Positions 37,437 through 46,223 of a DNA stretch of 53,558 nucleotides are shown piece after piece (position 1 is the first letter of the stretch; every line of letters starts with the position of its first letter). Origin of the DNA: Wenzhouxiangella sp. (GTDB taxonomy: Bacteria > Pseudomonadota > Gammaproteobacteria > Xanthomonadales > Wenzhouxiangellaceae). The position numbers and the translations under genes were made by a program. The DNA lies in contig SLKT01000072.1 in NCBI GenBank assembly GCA_007134485.1, positions 1-53,558 on the forward strand, given 5' to 3'. Under the pieces are notes generated by a model. The model had not been told where the DNA came from. It saw only the letters and a program-made list of their open reading frames with translations, and made no database searches.

Positions 37437-39917
37437 ATGATGATTCTCCTGTTTCTGATTTCTTTGCTGGTCGTTTTCATCGCCTGCTCGTATTTCAAAA
37501 CCCCGATCAGCATCTGGACCGGAGCGACCGCGGCGGTTCTGCTCGGCTTTTCGATTGCCGGCCAGCCGGGCTGGATCACGCTGACGCTGTTCTGGCTGCT
37601 GTTCATCGCCGTTGCAGTACCGCTCAATTATCTGCCGTGGCGGCGCCAGTGGCTGACCGCCCCCATTCTTGGCATGTTCGAGAAGATGACCCCGCAGATC
37701 TCGGAGACCGAGCGGGTGGCCCTGGAAGCCGGCACGGTTGGCTTCGAAGGTGAGCTATTTTCCGGTCGTCCGCGCTGGAACCGCTTCATCAAGAAACCAC
37801 TCCACGAGCTAAGCGTCGAGGAGCAAGCGTTCATTGACGGGCCGGTCGAAGAGTTGTGCGACATGATTGATGACTGGGAGATCAGTCACTATCGCGGGGG
37901 ACTGTCTGACCAGGCTTGGGATCATCTGCGCAAGTCCGGTTTTTTCGGCATGATCATCCCGAAGAAATACGGCGGACTGGAGTTTTCGGCCGTGGCTCAC
38001 CGCGCGGTTCTGGAAAAACTCGCGGGCCTGAGTTCAAGCGTCGGTTCAGTGGTTGCCGTCCCCAACTCGCTCGGTCCGGCCGAACTGCTGTTGCACTACG
38101 GCACCGACGAACAGAAGGATCATTACCTGCCGCGCCTGGCCAGCGGCGAGGAAATTCCCTGCTTTGGCCTGACCAGCACCACCGCCGGCTCGGATGCCAC
38201 CTCGATTGCCGACTACGGCGTAATCTGCAAGCAAAAGTGGAATGGCAAGCAGACCCTCGGCATCAAGCTCAATTTCGAAAAGCGCTACATCACCCTGGCC
38301 CCGGTCGCCACCGTGGTCGGCCTGGCCTTTCGCCTGTACGATCCCGACAGCTTGCTGGGTGACACCAAGGATATCGGCATCAGCGTGGCGCTGGTGCCCG
38401 CCGATACCCCCGGCATGGAGATCGGTCGTCGGCACTTCCCGCTCAATAACCCGTTTCCGAACGGACCGATCATCGGCAAGGATGTGTTCATCCCGCTCGA
38501 CTACCTGCTTGGCGGCGTGGAATATGCCGGCCAGGGCTGGCGCATGCTGGTCGAGTCGCTGTCGGTCGGGCGCGCCATTTCACTGCCCTCGTCCACCAGC
38601 GGTGGTGCCAAGGCAGCGGCCCTGACCACCGGCGCCTATGCCCGCATTCGCAAGCAGTTCAACCTGCCGATTGGTCGTTTCGAGGGCGTCGAGGAGGCGC
38701 TGGCCCGGATTGCCGGCCATACCTATGCCATCAGTGCCTTGAGCCGCCTGACCGCCTCGGCGGTCGATGATGGCGAGAAACCATCCGTGCCCGGCGCGAT
38801 CGCCAAGTACCACTGCACGGAACTGAGCCGCGACATCATCAAGGACGCCATGGACGTGCACGGCGGCAAGGGTATTGTGCTGGGGCCGAAGAATTACCTC
38901 GGACGCGCCTGGCAAGGCGCACCGATCTGGATCACCGTCGAGGGCGCCAATATCCTGACCCGTACGATGATGATTTTCGGACAGGGCGCCATTCGCTGCC
39001 ACCCCTACGTGCTCAAGGAGCTCGAAGCACTCGAAATCAAGGACGATGACAAGCGCCTGGTCGAGTTTGATCGAACTCTGTTCTCCCATATCGGCCACAG
39101 TATGTCCTGCGCGGTTCGTTCCTTTGTTCTGGGCTTGAGTTTCGCCCGATTCGCCGCCGTACCCGGTGACCGGCGAACCCGCAAGTACTATCGCAAGCTG
39201 ACCCGATACAGCGCCGCATTCGCCTACCTGGCCGACATCGTCATGCTGACCTATGGCGGCAAGCTCAAGCAGAAGGAAAAGATATCCGGGCGACTTGGTG
39301 ATGTACTCAGCCAGCTCTACATCTGCTCGGCCATGCTCAGACGCTTTGAGCATGATGGTCGTCCCGCCGCCGACCAGGCGATCCTGGCCTGGGCATTCCA
39401 TGATGCCATCTACAAGATCCAGGTGGCCATGCGTGGCGTCATCGACAACTATCCGTTCGCCTGGGTGCGTCCTTTCCTGCGCCTGGTGATCTTTCCGCTC
39501 GGTCGCGGCGAGCGGGCGCCCAACGATCGTCTGGGCCACAAGGTTGCCGCCTTGCTGCTGTCGCCCTCCGAGACGCGTGATCGCCTGACCCGTGGAATCT
39601 ATGTTTCCGATCGCACCGGCCACCCGGCCGGGGTGATGGAAAAACTGCTGCCCGACGTGATTGCCGCCGAACCGCTCGAGCGTCGCAAGCTCAAGGCCCT
39701 GCGCAGCGGCCAGATCAGCGGTTACACCTTCGAGGAACAGCTCGACCAGGCGCGCGAGAAGGGTATTTTCTCCGACACCGAGGCTGACTTCCTGCTGGAT
39801 GTGCGCAAGCGGGCCATGGAAATCGTTGCCGTCGATGATTTTGAACTGGCCGAGCTGCAGGCAGGCCTGAGCGAGCGCGGAGACAAGATCCGCAGTCAGC
39901 GTCGCAAGGCCGCTTGA
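37437..39917 (+). CDS. fadE: Acyl-CoA dehydrogenase FadE
   Basis: An 826-residue protein of the long gammaproteobacterial FadE type. It has two N-terminal membrane segments (ILLFLISLLVVFIACSYF; GWITLTLFWLLFIAVAVPL), an acyl-CoA dehydrogenase core (SGFFGMIIPKKYGGLEFS, TSTTAGSDATSI, DVHGGKGIVLGPKNYLG) and the extra C-terminal ~250 residues typical of this subfamily. It catalyses the first FAD-dependent step of beta-oxidation. Co-transcribed with the preceding hydrolase. A terminator hairpin is at 39961-39989. Confidence 0.96.
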   Translation: MMILLFLISLLVVFIACSYFKTPISIWTGATAAVLLGFSIAGQPGWITLTLFWLLFIAVAVPLNYLPWRRQWLTAPILGMFEKMTPQISETERVALEAGTVGFEGELFSGRPRWNRFIKKPLHELSVEEQAFIDGPVEELCDMIDDWEISHYRGGLSDQAWDHLRKSGFFGMIIPKKYGGLEFSAVAHRAVLEKLAGLSSSVGSVVAVPNSLGPAELLLHYGTDEQKDHYLPRLASGEEIPCFGLTSTTAGSDATSIADYGVICKQKWNGKQTLGIKLNFEKRYITLAPVATVVGLAFRLYDPDSLLGDTKDIGISVALVPADTPGMEIGRRHFPLNNPFPNGPIIGKDVFIPLDYLLGGVEYAGQGWRMLVESLSVGRAISLPSSTSGGAKAAALTTGAYARIRKQFNLPIGRFEGVEEALARIAGHTYAISALSRLTASAVDDGEKPSVPGAIAKYHCTELSRDIIKDAMDVHGGKGIVLGPKNYLGRAWQGAPIWITVEGANILTRTMMIFGQGAIRCHPYVLKELEALEIKDDDKRLVEFDRTLFSHIGHSMSCAVRSFVLGLSFARFAAVPGDRRTRKYYRKLTRYSAAFAYLADIVMLTYGGKLKQKEKISGRLGDVLSQLYICSAMLRRFEHDGRPAADQAILAWAFHDAIYKIQVAMRGVIDNYPFAWVRPFLRLVIFPLGRGERAPNDRLGHKVAALLLSPSETRDRLTRGIYVSDRTGHPAGVMEKLLPDVIAAEPLERRKLKALRSGQISGYTFEEQLDQAREKGIFSDTEADFLLDVRKRAMEIVAVDDFELAELQAGLSERGDKIRSQRRKAA

Positions 39918-39924
39918 TCGCGCC

Positions 39925-39952
39925 TTGCAGTTCCTGCCTGAATCACTATAAT
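39925..39952 (+). promoter_or_regulatory. Sigma70 promoter for the btuB leader
   Basis: TTGCAG (39925-39930) and a perfect TATAAT (39947-39952) are 16 nt apart, directly after the fadE stop. The predicted start site is near 39959, two bases before the hairpin at 39961. Confidence 0.7.
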
Positions 39953-39960
39953 CATCCCCC

Positions 39961-39989
39961 GACCCGGCCCTGCGGCCGGGTCTTTGTTT
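39961..39989 (+). terminator. Intrinsic terminator hairpin after fadE
   Basis: A perfect 9-bp stem (GACCCGGCC/GGCCGGGTC, loop CTGC) followed by TTTGTTT. It ends fadE, but lies inside the btuB transcript if the promoter at 39925-39952 is used, at that RNA's extreme 5' end. Confidence 0.85.
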
Positions 39990-39998
39990 CCACCGGCA

Positions 39999-40192
39999 AG
40001 GTGCTTCGAAAGCAATTTCGGAGTGAAACGGGAATCCGGTGAAAGTCCGGTACTGCCCCCGCAACTGTAATCGGTGTCCGCCCGAATCGGACGGACATGG
40101 TCGAATGCAGCCACTCTGACCCATCGGTCAGGGGAAGGATTCGACCTTGCAGCACACGCTGCGAACGAAAGTCAGGAGACCGGCCTTGTCAG
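39999..40192 (+). promoter_or_regulatory. Cobalamin riboswitch upstream of btuB
   Basis: The conserved elements occur in order: AAACGGGAATCCGGTGAAAG, then ACTGCCCCCGCAACTGTAA, a variable arm, and the B12 box in GAAAGTCAGGAGACCGGCC at about 40167-40185. This class binds adenosyl- or methyl-cobalamin and lowers expression of the downstream receptor when the vitamin is plentiful. About 130 nt separate it from the btuB start, probably the expression platform. Confidence 0.95.
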
Positions 40193-40319
40193 GATATTTG
40201 CTTGGGTTGCGGTGGGCAGCCGGGGTCGATCTGCCTGGCCAGCCCGCGGCAATTGACTTCTCGCCAGCCCCCAACCCGCCCACTGACATGCGCGGGTGAG
40301 CGCGAGGAGTCTTGAAATC

Positions 40320-42101
40320 ATGTTTCCGAAAAATCTTTTCCGGCTGGCCGTAGCTGGCCTTGTCGGCCTTTCCGCCCCCATCATATCGGCCGAGCCGGCC
40401 GACCCCGACGAGCATATCGTCGTGACCGCCAGTCGTAGCGAGCAGGCCGTAAGTGACAGCCTGGCCTCGGTCACCCTCATTGATCGCGACCAGATCGAGA
40501 TCAGCCAGGCGCCCGACCTGCTGGAGTTGCTTCGCAAACAAGCCGGCATCGACATGGCTAGAACCGGAGGACCCGGTGGTCAGACCAGCGTGTTTCTGCG
40601 TGGCAGCAACTCCAATCATGTACTGGTCCTGATCGATGGCGTTCGAGTCTCGGCGGCCGGGACCGGCGCCTTTGCCTGGGAATTGCTGGATCCCAACCTG
40701 ATCGAACGTATCGAAATCGTGCGTGGACCTCGAGCCGCGCGCTGGGGCTCGGACGCGATCGGCGGTGTCATACAGATTTTCACTCGCCAGGCCGAGGGTG
40801 TCGGAGTTCGTGCGGCCTACGGGCGTTATCGTGACCGCTCGATCGCCGCCAGCATGGGCACCGGCCAGGCGGGCCTGACGGTCGCCGGCCGCCGGGTCGG
40901 TGGATATTCCTCCCAGAACGAACGCGGTTTCGCTTTTGACCCGGACGACGACGGTTTCGAAAACATCAGCGCGACAAGTAGCGGCAGCACCGAGGTCGGG
41001 CCCGGACACTTGCACTGGAGTGCACGCCTGGCGACTGGTGAAGCCGAGTTTGACCAGGGCGAATCGGACTTTCTCAACTATGCCGGTCGCATGGAGTACC
41101 GCTCGAACGGGCAGGGCCCGTGGCAATGGCTGGCCAGCGCAAGCCTGTATCGTGACCGCCTGGAAACCGAAACGCCTTTCGATGAATCCGAGGTCATCAC
41201 GCGGCGGGTTCAGACTGCTTTTCAGGGACAGACCAGCCTCGATCAGGACAATCGCTGGATGGTCGGCGTCGATGCCTGGCGCGAATCCGGAGTCAGTCGC
41301 AATGCCTGGTCTGAGCAACGCTACAACGTCGGCTTGTGGACCGGATTCGATGGCCGCATCGGTCAACTCGAGCATGAAAGCGCCATCCGCCTGGACCGCG
41401 ATGAGCTGTTCGGCAACGCCGTTTCGGGCAACCTTGCCGCCGGCTGGCCGGTCGCAGAAGACTGGCGACTCATGGCCAGCATTGGCCGGGCCTTTCGAGC
41501 GCCGAACTTCGATCAATTGTTCTCGCCCGGTTTCGATGGCCTGTTCGCCGGCAATCCGGACCTGGACCCGGAAACATCATGGAGCACCGAACTGGGGGTT
41601 CAGTGGCAACCGGACAGCCGGCAACGCGTGACTCTGGCGGCTTTCGAGAACCGCATTGATGACCTGATTGATTTTTCCGGGACCGACTTCGAGGCCATCA
41701 ATATCCAGAAGGCCCGCATTCGCGGCGCCGAACTGGCCTGGGAATACTCCGACAGCGACTGGCGCAGCCGTGCCCAGATCAGCTGGCAGGACAGCACGGA
41801 TCGCGATACCGGCCAGCGACTGCTGCGCCGCGCCCGCGAAAATGCCAGCGTGAGCCTGGACCGACTGTTCGGCCCGAGCTGGATTGGTGGCGAAATCGTT
41901 CATGTCGGCGATCGCGTCGATGTCGGTCAGCAACCCCTGCCCTCCCACACCCTGGTCAACCTGCGCGCCGGCTATGCACTACCTGCCGGATTCCGACTGG
42001 AAGGCCGGGTGGAAAACCTGACTGACCGGGAGTATGAGCAGGTGTTCGGATTCAATACCCATCGTCGTTCGTTGTTTGTTGCGGTGAGTTGGGAGCGGTA
42101 G
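40320..42101 (+). CDS. btuB: TonB-dependent cobalamin receptor BtuB
   Basis: A 593-residue outer-membrane receptor. Signal peptide cleaved near ISA-EP; TonB-box region HIVVTASR; plug domain (QAPDLLELLRKQAGIDM, GSNSNHVLVLIDGVRV, IERIEIVRGPRAARWGSDAIGG); then a beta-barrel ending RRSLFVAVSWER. The cobalamin riboswitch directly upstream supports the vitamin B12 assignment. GAGGAG about 10 nt before ATG 40320 fits this start. No TonB/ExbBD genes are in the window; a BtuCD-like pair is at 46224-47968. Confidence 0.96.
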   Translation: MFPKNLFRLAVAGLVGLSAPIISAEPADPDEHIVVTASRSEQAVSDSLASVTLIDRDQIEISQAPDLLELLRKQAGIDMARTGGPGGQTSVFLRGSNSNHVLVLIDGVRVSAAGTGAFAWELLDPNLIERIEIVRGPRAARWGSDAIGGVIQIFTRQAEGVGVRAAYGRYRDRSIAASMGTGQAGLTVAGRRVGGYSSQNERGFAFDPDDDGFENISATSSGSTEVGPGHLHWSARLATGEAEFDQGESDFLNYAGRMEYRSNGQGPWQWLASASLYRDRLETETPFDESEVITRRVQTAFQGQTSLDQDNRWMVGVDAWRESGVSRNAWSEQRYNVGLWTGFDGRIGQLEHESAIRLDRDELFGNAVSGNLAAGWPVAEDWRLMASIGRAFRAPNFDQLFSPGFDGLFAGNPDLDPETSWSTELGVQWQPDSRQRVTLAAFENRIDDLIDFSGTDFEAINIQKARIRGAELAWEYSDSDWRSRAQISWQDSTDRDTGQRLLRRARENASVSLDRLFGPSWIGGEIVHVGDRVDVGQQPLPSHTLVNLRAGYALPAGFRLEGRVENLTDREYEQVFGFNTHRRSLFVAVSWER

Positions 42102-42117
42102 GGTTCAGGGTTCAGGG
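42101..42117. repeat. Short heptamer repeat at the btuB stop
   Basis: GGGTTCA twice plus GGG, starting on the last base of the btuB TAG. It is not in register with the larger array at 42204. Confidence 0.7.
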
Positions 42118-42129
42118 ATGTGAGGTGGT

Positions 42130-42166
42130 CTGTGCATTAAGTTCCCAAAACTGGAAGAATGCACAG
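42130..42166 (+). terminator. Hairpin after btuB
   Basis: CTGTGCATT pairs with AATGCACAG (9 bp) around a loop containing a further TTCC/GGAA pairing. No T-run follows, so it is a probable 3'-end stabiliser or factor-assisted stop. Confidence 0.5.
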
Positions 42167-42194
42167 TGACTGACCAATACGGCGGAATCTGAAT

Positions 42195-43238
42195 GTGGCG
42201 TCACTGAAACCTGAAACCTGGAACCTGAAACCTTTCCTTTCACCGGAAACCGGAAACCGGAAACCGTCTCTATACATCCTCTTGCTGGCGGCGCTGGTCC
42301 TGGCCGGGTCGGCCTGCCAGAGGGGGGAGCCCGAACATGGGGCCACGTTCGCGGTATTCGGAACACAGGTGACGGTGACGGTCAGGGACGTTGAATCGGA
42401 GTTGGCCGAACAGGCGTTCGGTGAACTCAGTCGGGATTTTCAGCGCATGCATCGCCAGTGGCATCCATGGGCGCCGGGGGCGCTCACCGAGCTGAATGAA
42501 GCCCTGCCGTCAGGCGATTGGTTGGAAGCGACGCCTGAGCTGATCGAGTTGATAAAGGCCGCCCGGGCCATGGAAGTCCGTTCGGGCGGCCGGTTCAATG
42601 CCGCCATGGGCGGGTTGATTGGTTTGTGGGGCTTTCATACTTCGGATTACCCGATCACCGACCCGCCACCCGACTCGGAACAGATTCAAACACTGCTCGA
42701 CAGAAAGCCTTCCATGCAGGATATCGAGGTCAGGGATGAGCAGGTGCGCTCGACCAATCCGGCCGTGCAACTGGATTTCAGCGGCATCGCCAAGGGTCTG
42801 GCCGCACGCCTGGCCTGCCAACGTCTGGCCGGATTCGACATCGAAGTGGCCATGATCGACCTCGGCGGCGATGTCATGGTCTGTGGCTCCGGTCAGAACC
42901 CCTGGCGGGTGGCGATTGCCGATCAGAACGACGCGATCATCGAAATCATCGAGTTGGACCAGTCCATGGCGGTGTTCAGCTCCGGCATCAGCCAGCGCTA
43001 CCGGGAATTCGATGGTAAACGCCATGCCCACATCCTCGACCCGACCAGCGGGCAACCGGTCGATGCAATCTTCCAGGTCACCGTCATCGACCCCGACCCG
43101 ATCCTGGCCGATGCCGCAGCCACCGCCCTGGTGGTTGCCGGCCCCGATCACTGGCAGTATGTGGCCACCGATATGGGCGTGAAGCGAGTCGTGATCGTTG
43201 ATGCAGAGGGATTGGTATTTCGAAGTATCAACGATTGA
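42195..43238 (+). CDS. apbE: FAD:protein FMN transferase, ApbE family lipoprotein
   Basis: ApbE attaches FMN to target flavoproteins (such as NqrC/RnfG subunits) in the periplasm. Seen: lipobox LAGSAC at about residue 40, TFAVFGTQVTVTV, GGRFNAAMGGL, LDFSGIAKGLAA, IDLGGDV and HAHILDPTSGQPV with the metal-site residues. The start is unclear. GTG 42195 gives a positively charged N-terminus encoded by the heptamer array; without it, no good start precedes the hydrophobic signal core except a TTG at 42282. Its target is not in the window. It ends 29 nt before the convergent DUF6164 gene stop. Confidence 0.9.
   Translation: MASLKPETWNLKPFLSPETGNRKPSLYILLLAALVLAGSACQRGEPEHGATFAVFGTQVTVTVRDVESELAEQAFGELSRDFQRMHRQWHPWAPGALTELNEALPSGDWLEATPELIELIKAARAMEVRSGGRFNAAMGGLIGLWGFHTSDYPITDPPPDSEQIQTLLDRKPSMQDIEVRDEQVRSTNPAVQLDFSGIAKGLAARLACQRLAGFDIEVAMIDLGGDVMVCGSGQNPWRVAIADQNDAIIEIIELDQSMAVFSSGISQRYREFDGKRHAHILDPTSGQPVDAIFQVTVIDPDPILADAAATALVVAGPDHWQYVATDMGVKRVVIVDAEGLVFRSIND
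42204..42266. repeat. Mosaic of tandem heptanucleotide repeats, locus 2
   Basis: Nine consecutive 7-nt units in one register: CTGAAAC, CTGAAAC, CTGGAAC, CTGAAAC, two transition units (CTTTCCT, TTCACCG), then GAAACCG three times. It lies over the 5' end of the apbE frame, where three units equal seven codons (LKPETWN, LKPFLSP, ETGNRKP). Confidence 0.9.
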
Positions 43239-43267
43239 TATTGAACGCTGTGCCGGTCTGCGCAGCT

Positions 43268-43633
43268 TCAACGCGCCAGTTGCACCACCGGGGCGAACAG
43301 CACGAACAGAAAGAAGATCGCCAGGGCCACCGAGGCCAGCACCCGGATGGGGTGGCGTTTGAACACGCTCCAGATGGTGTCTGCACGACCTTCGCGGCGG
43401 GCCTGTTCATGTTCACGCCGGGCCCGTGAGGCACGCTCGGCCTGGTAGTCGTCAAGCAGGGCGCGAGCACGCGGGTAGTCGTCGCGATGACGCAGCCAGA
43501 TGCCACCGGCGGTAATGCCCAGCGGCCCCGGCGGCGTCCGATAGGTTTCGATGTCGTTGGCATCCATCAACTCGGCCACTTCACTGGCCTCATCGTCCGG
43601 CACCATGCGCAGGTTGAGCAACAGACGGGGCAT
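43268..43633 (-). CDS. DUF6164-like small membrane protein
   Basis: A 121-residue protein starting MPRLLLNLRMVPDDEASEV, a soluble N-terminal domain followed by a charged linker and one C-terminal membrane helix (IRVLASVALAIFFLFVLFAPVV). It matches the DUF6164 type in size and layout as far as I recall; function unknown. It is the last gene of the rppH operon, 10 nt after the preceding stop. Confidence 0.8.
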   Translation of the reverse strand: MPRLLLNLRMVPDDEASEVAELMDANDIETYRTPPGPLGITAGGIWLRHRDDYPRARALLDDYQAERASRARREHEQARREGRADTIWSVFKRHPIRVLASVALAIFFLFVLFAPVVQLAR

Positions 43634-43643
43634 GAACGTTTCC

Positions 43644-44168
43644 TCAGGGTCCCTTCAACACGGCATCGCGAAACCAGTGGACCCGGCACTCCAGGCCGCG
43701 GGGGCTTTTGCCGATGTAGACAAAGTCGATTCCGGGCCAGACCGGCATGCGTCCCTTTTCGAAAAAGCGCTGGTTCTCCAGCTCCAGCAACACGCCGATG
43801 CAGGGCCATTCATGTTTGCGGGCATCTTCCTCGAGTAGCCGCACGGCCTTTTTCAATAACCGGTAAACGAGCAGTGTCTTGCGATAATCGGGCGCCACGA
43901 AGCTGCGGTAAAAATACACCGGCTGCCCCAGTTGCGGCGGGTTCTGGGGAAGCGCCGTGCAGACCGCGGCAACCTCGCCATCGCCATCGCGCGCGAACAT
44001 GACCACCTGGCTGACCCGCTGACGCGCAAGCTGCTCGCTCGGCAAGGCCTTCTCACGCACCCAGAATGCAACGATGTCATCGCTGTCGGCGCTGGTCAGC
44101 TCGCCCCAGCCGCGACAATAGCTGAACGCGGGTGCGGCGGCATGCTCGTCCGGCGCGCGCCGGTTCAT
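43644..44168 (-). CDS. Acetyltransferase-like (GNAT-fold) protein of unknown function
   Basis: A 174-residue protein. The middle (QVVMFARDGDGEVAAVCTALP, YFYRSFVAPDYRKTLLVYRLLKKAVRLL) has the layout of a GNAT strand-turn-helix with an RKTLL stretch where acetyl-CoA pyrophosphate normally binds, but the Q/R-x-x-G-x-G/A motif is not clear. Function not assigned. It is 13 nt after the M28 peptidase stop, in the same operon. Confidence 0.7.
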   Translation of the reverse strand: MNRRAPDEHAAAPAFSYCRGWGELTSADSDDIVAFWVREKALPSEQLARQRVSQVVMFARDGDGEVAAVCTALPQNPPQLGQPVYFYRSFVAPDYRKTLLVYRLLKKAVRLLEEDARKHEWPCIGVLLELENQRFFEKGRMPVWPGIDFVYIGKSPRGLECRVHWFRDAVLKGP

Positions 44169-44181
44169 CCGGACAGACCGC

Positions 44182-45585
44182 TCATTGGCCGTTGTCGATC
44201 AATTCCGGGCCCGAACCGAAATCGATGGGCGATTGGGCGGCCAGCCAGGCCAGGACTGCGTAGGCCGCGGCATTCTGGGCCAGATCTTCGGGGTCGATCT
44301 TGTCCAGTGTGTCGTTTTCGGTGTGGTGGTAATCGAAGTAATCGGTGCCATCCTGGCGCAGGTCGACAACCGCCAGCCCGTAAGGAAGGGAGGGAATGAA
44401 GTCCGGCCCGCCGAAGGCCTGGCGCCCCCCCAATTCGATACCCAGCGGCTGGAGTTCGCGCTGGATGGCCTCGATGACCGGCCAAGCGTGGTCGGAAACC
44501 CGCGCACCGATCTCGTAGACCTGCCCGGCGCCAAAATCGGACTCGGCGCCGAGTTGATAGTTCTCGAAGTTTTCACGATGTTTCTCCGCCCAGTGCCGAC
44601 CGCCCCACAAGCCGACTTCCTCGGCGGCGAAGTAGATCACGTGAATGGACCGGTCGGGTCGTTCATCGCGCTCCAGGATCAGCCGGGCGGCCTCGGTGAT
44701 GATGGCGATTCCGGCGCCATCATCAAGCGCCCCGGTGCCGACATCCCAGGAATCCAGATGCGCGCCCAATGCGACGATCTTTTCCGGATGCCTGGCGCCG
44801 GTGATCTCGGCAATCACGTTGTGGCTGGTGTAGGCCTCGGTTTTCTGGGCGTCGATTTCCATGTGCAGCCGGACCGGCTCGTCGAGCTCGAGCAGGCGCT
44901 CGAGCTGGTCGGCATCGGGATTGGATATGGCCGCAGCCGGCAAGCGCCGCTGGCCGACATCGAAGCGCATGCCACCGGTGTGGGCAAAGCGGTTGGTCGA
45001 GGTGCCGATGGAACGGATGATCACGCCCGCCGCGCCCATATCGGCGGCGACGATGGCGCCGCGTGAGCGCGCCTGCACGGCCGGACCGTATCCGGAGCCG
45101 TCACGTGCGCGTTCCATGCGGTTGGAGATGAACACGATCCGATCGGAGACTTCGTCCGGATCCGCCGCTTCCAGTGCTTCCAGATCGGCAAACTGCACCA
45201 CCTCGGCCTCGATTCCGCCTTCCGGAGTGGGCGGTGAGTAGCCAATGGCCAGGGCTTCAAAGCGCTGCTCGACCGGCGCGGTCACATGCACCCGCTCGAA
45301 ACCGCGTTCCCAGGTCGGAAACGTGACCGGCTCTTTCCAGACCCGGTCGAAACCGATGTCCTCGAGCGTCTCGACCGCCCAGGCCACGGCCCTGGCATCG
45401 TCCTCGGTTCCGGCCAGACGGGGACCGATTCGGGTGGTGAGGTCTGCAACGATCTCGAAACCGCCATCAAGTTGCAACGCGGATTCGCGCAGTTCGCGGG
45501 CGATATCGAGGTCAGTCTCGTTGAAAATCTCGGCACTGGCCGGCCAGACAACTAGCAGGCACAACAGAACGATTGAGGGTTTCAT
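44182..45585 (-). CDS. M28 family zinc peptidase, exported
   Basis: A 467-residue protein with a signal peptide (VVWPASA-EI), an N-terminal PA-like insert (VVQFADLEALEAADPDEV) and a C-terminal M28 peptidase domain. The two-zinc ligands are visible: His in GAHLDSWD, Asp in GALDDGAG, Glu pair in FAAEEVGLWG, Asp in GAESDFGAG and His in YFDYHHTEND. It is an aminopeptidase or carboxypeptidase acting in the periplasm. It is the second gene of the rppH operon, starting 54 nt after the rppH stop. Confidence 0.94.
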   Translation of the reverse strand: MKPSIVLLCLLVVWPASAEIFNETDLDIARELRESALQLDGGFEIVADLTTRIGPRLAGTEDDARAVAWAVETLEDIGFDRVWKEPVTFPTWERGFERVHVTAPVEQRFEALAIGYSPPTPEGGIEAEVVQFADLEALEAADPDEVSDRIVFISNRMERARDGSGYGPAVQARSRGAIVAADMGAAGVIIRSIGTSTNRFAHTGGMRFDVGQRRLPAAAISNPDADQLERLLELDEPVRLHMEIDAQKTEAYTSHNVIAEITGARHPEKIVALGAHLDSWDVGTGALDDGAGIAIITEAARLILERDERPDRSIHVIYFAAEEVGLWGGRHWAEKHRENFENYQLGAESDFGAGQVYEIGARVSDHAWPVIEAIQRELQPLGIELGGRQAFGGPDFIPSLPYGLAVVDLRQDGTDYFDYHHTENDTLDKIDPEDLAQNAAAYAVLAWLAAQSPIDFGSGPELIDNGQ

Positions 45586-45639
45586 TTATTCAGGCATCCT
45601 TGGCAATAATGGGAAGCAATATTGGGGAAGCAATCGGGA

Positions 45640-46134
45640 TCAGTCCGATTCAACTCGTGCCTGTGTCGGCAGCATGGGCTCGAGGTGCTTCAGTGCGCGC
45701 GCATACACTCTGCGCTTGAAGGGAATGACATGCTTGACCGGGTACCAGAAGTCGACCCAGCGATAGCAGTCAAATTCCGGATTTTCGACACAGTCCAGGC
45801 GAAATTCACTGTCGTCGGCCAGGAACTGGAGCAGAAACCAGACCTGCTTCTGGCCCACACACATCGGCTTTTGGTGACGTCGCCGGAAGCGCCGGGGCAA
45901 TCGATATCTCAACCAGCCGGGCGTGGAGCCGAGAACACGAACATGGTGAGGCCCGAGACCGGTTTCCTCGGTCAGCTCCCGGTACATCGCTTCCAGCGGC
46001 GTTTCATCGGTGTTCATGCCGCCCTGGGGAAACTGCCAGCCATCCTGACCAGCGCGGCGTGCCCAGAAGACACAACCGTCATCCCTGGCCAGGACGATTC
46101 CGACATTGGGGCGGAAACCGTCCGGGTCAATCAT
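45640..46134 (-). CDS. rppH: RNA pyrophosphohydrolase RppH
   Basis: A 164-residue Nudix hydrolase that removes pyrophosphate from 5' ends of mRNA, starting decay. It begins [15 protein letters not shown] as in the family and has the Nudix box [23 protein letters not shown] 46134 is preferred by homology; ATG 46140 is two codons upstream. First gene of a four-gene operon, divergent from the BtuC-like permease. Confidence 0.95.
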   Translation of the reverse strand: MIDPDGFRPNVGIVLARDDGCVFWARRAGQDGWQFPQGGMNTDETPLEAMYRELTEETGLGPHHVRVLGSTPGWLRYRLPRRFRRRHQKPMCVGQKQVWFLLQFLADDSEFRLDCVENPEFDCYRWVDFWYPVKHVIPFKRRVYARALKHLEPMLPTQARVESD

Positions 46135-46223
46135 GCGCATTGTTCAGGCAGCGGCTATGATAGCTTGCCTGGAAAATTTCAACTGCCTGCAATGTTAATC
46201 AATTCCTGTAAATCTTGCCAGCC

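Noticed and set aside
38580-40124. 514-codon minus frame over fadE and the btuB leader
   Set aside because: It runs through the fadE coding region, the terminator and the riboswitch, and shows no protein-like domains.
40128-41516. 462-codon minus frame over btuB
   Set aside because: Antisense shadow of the receptor gene.
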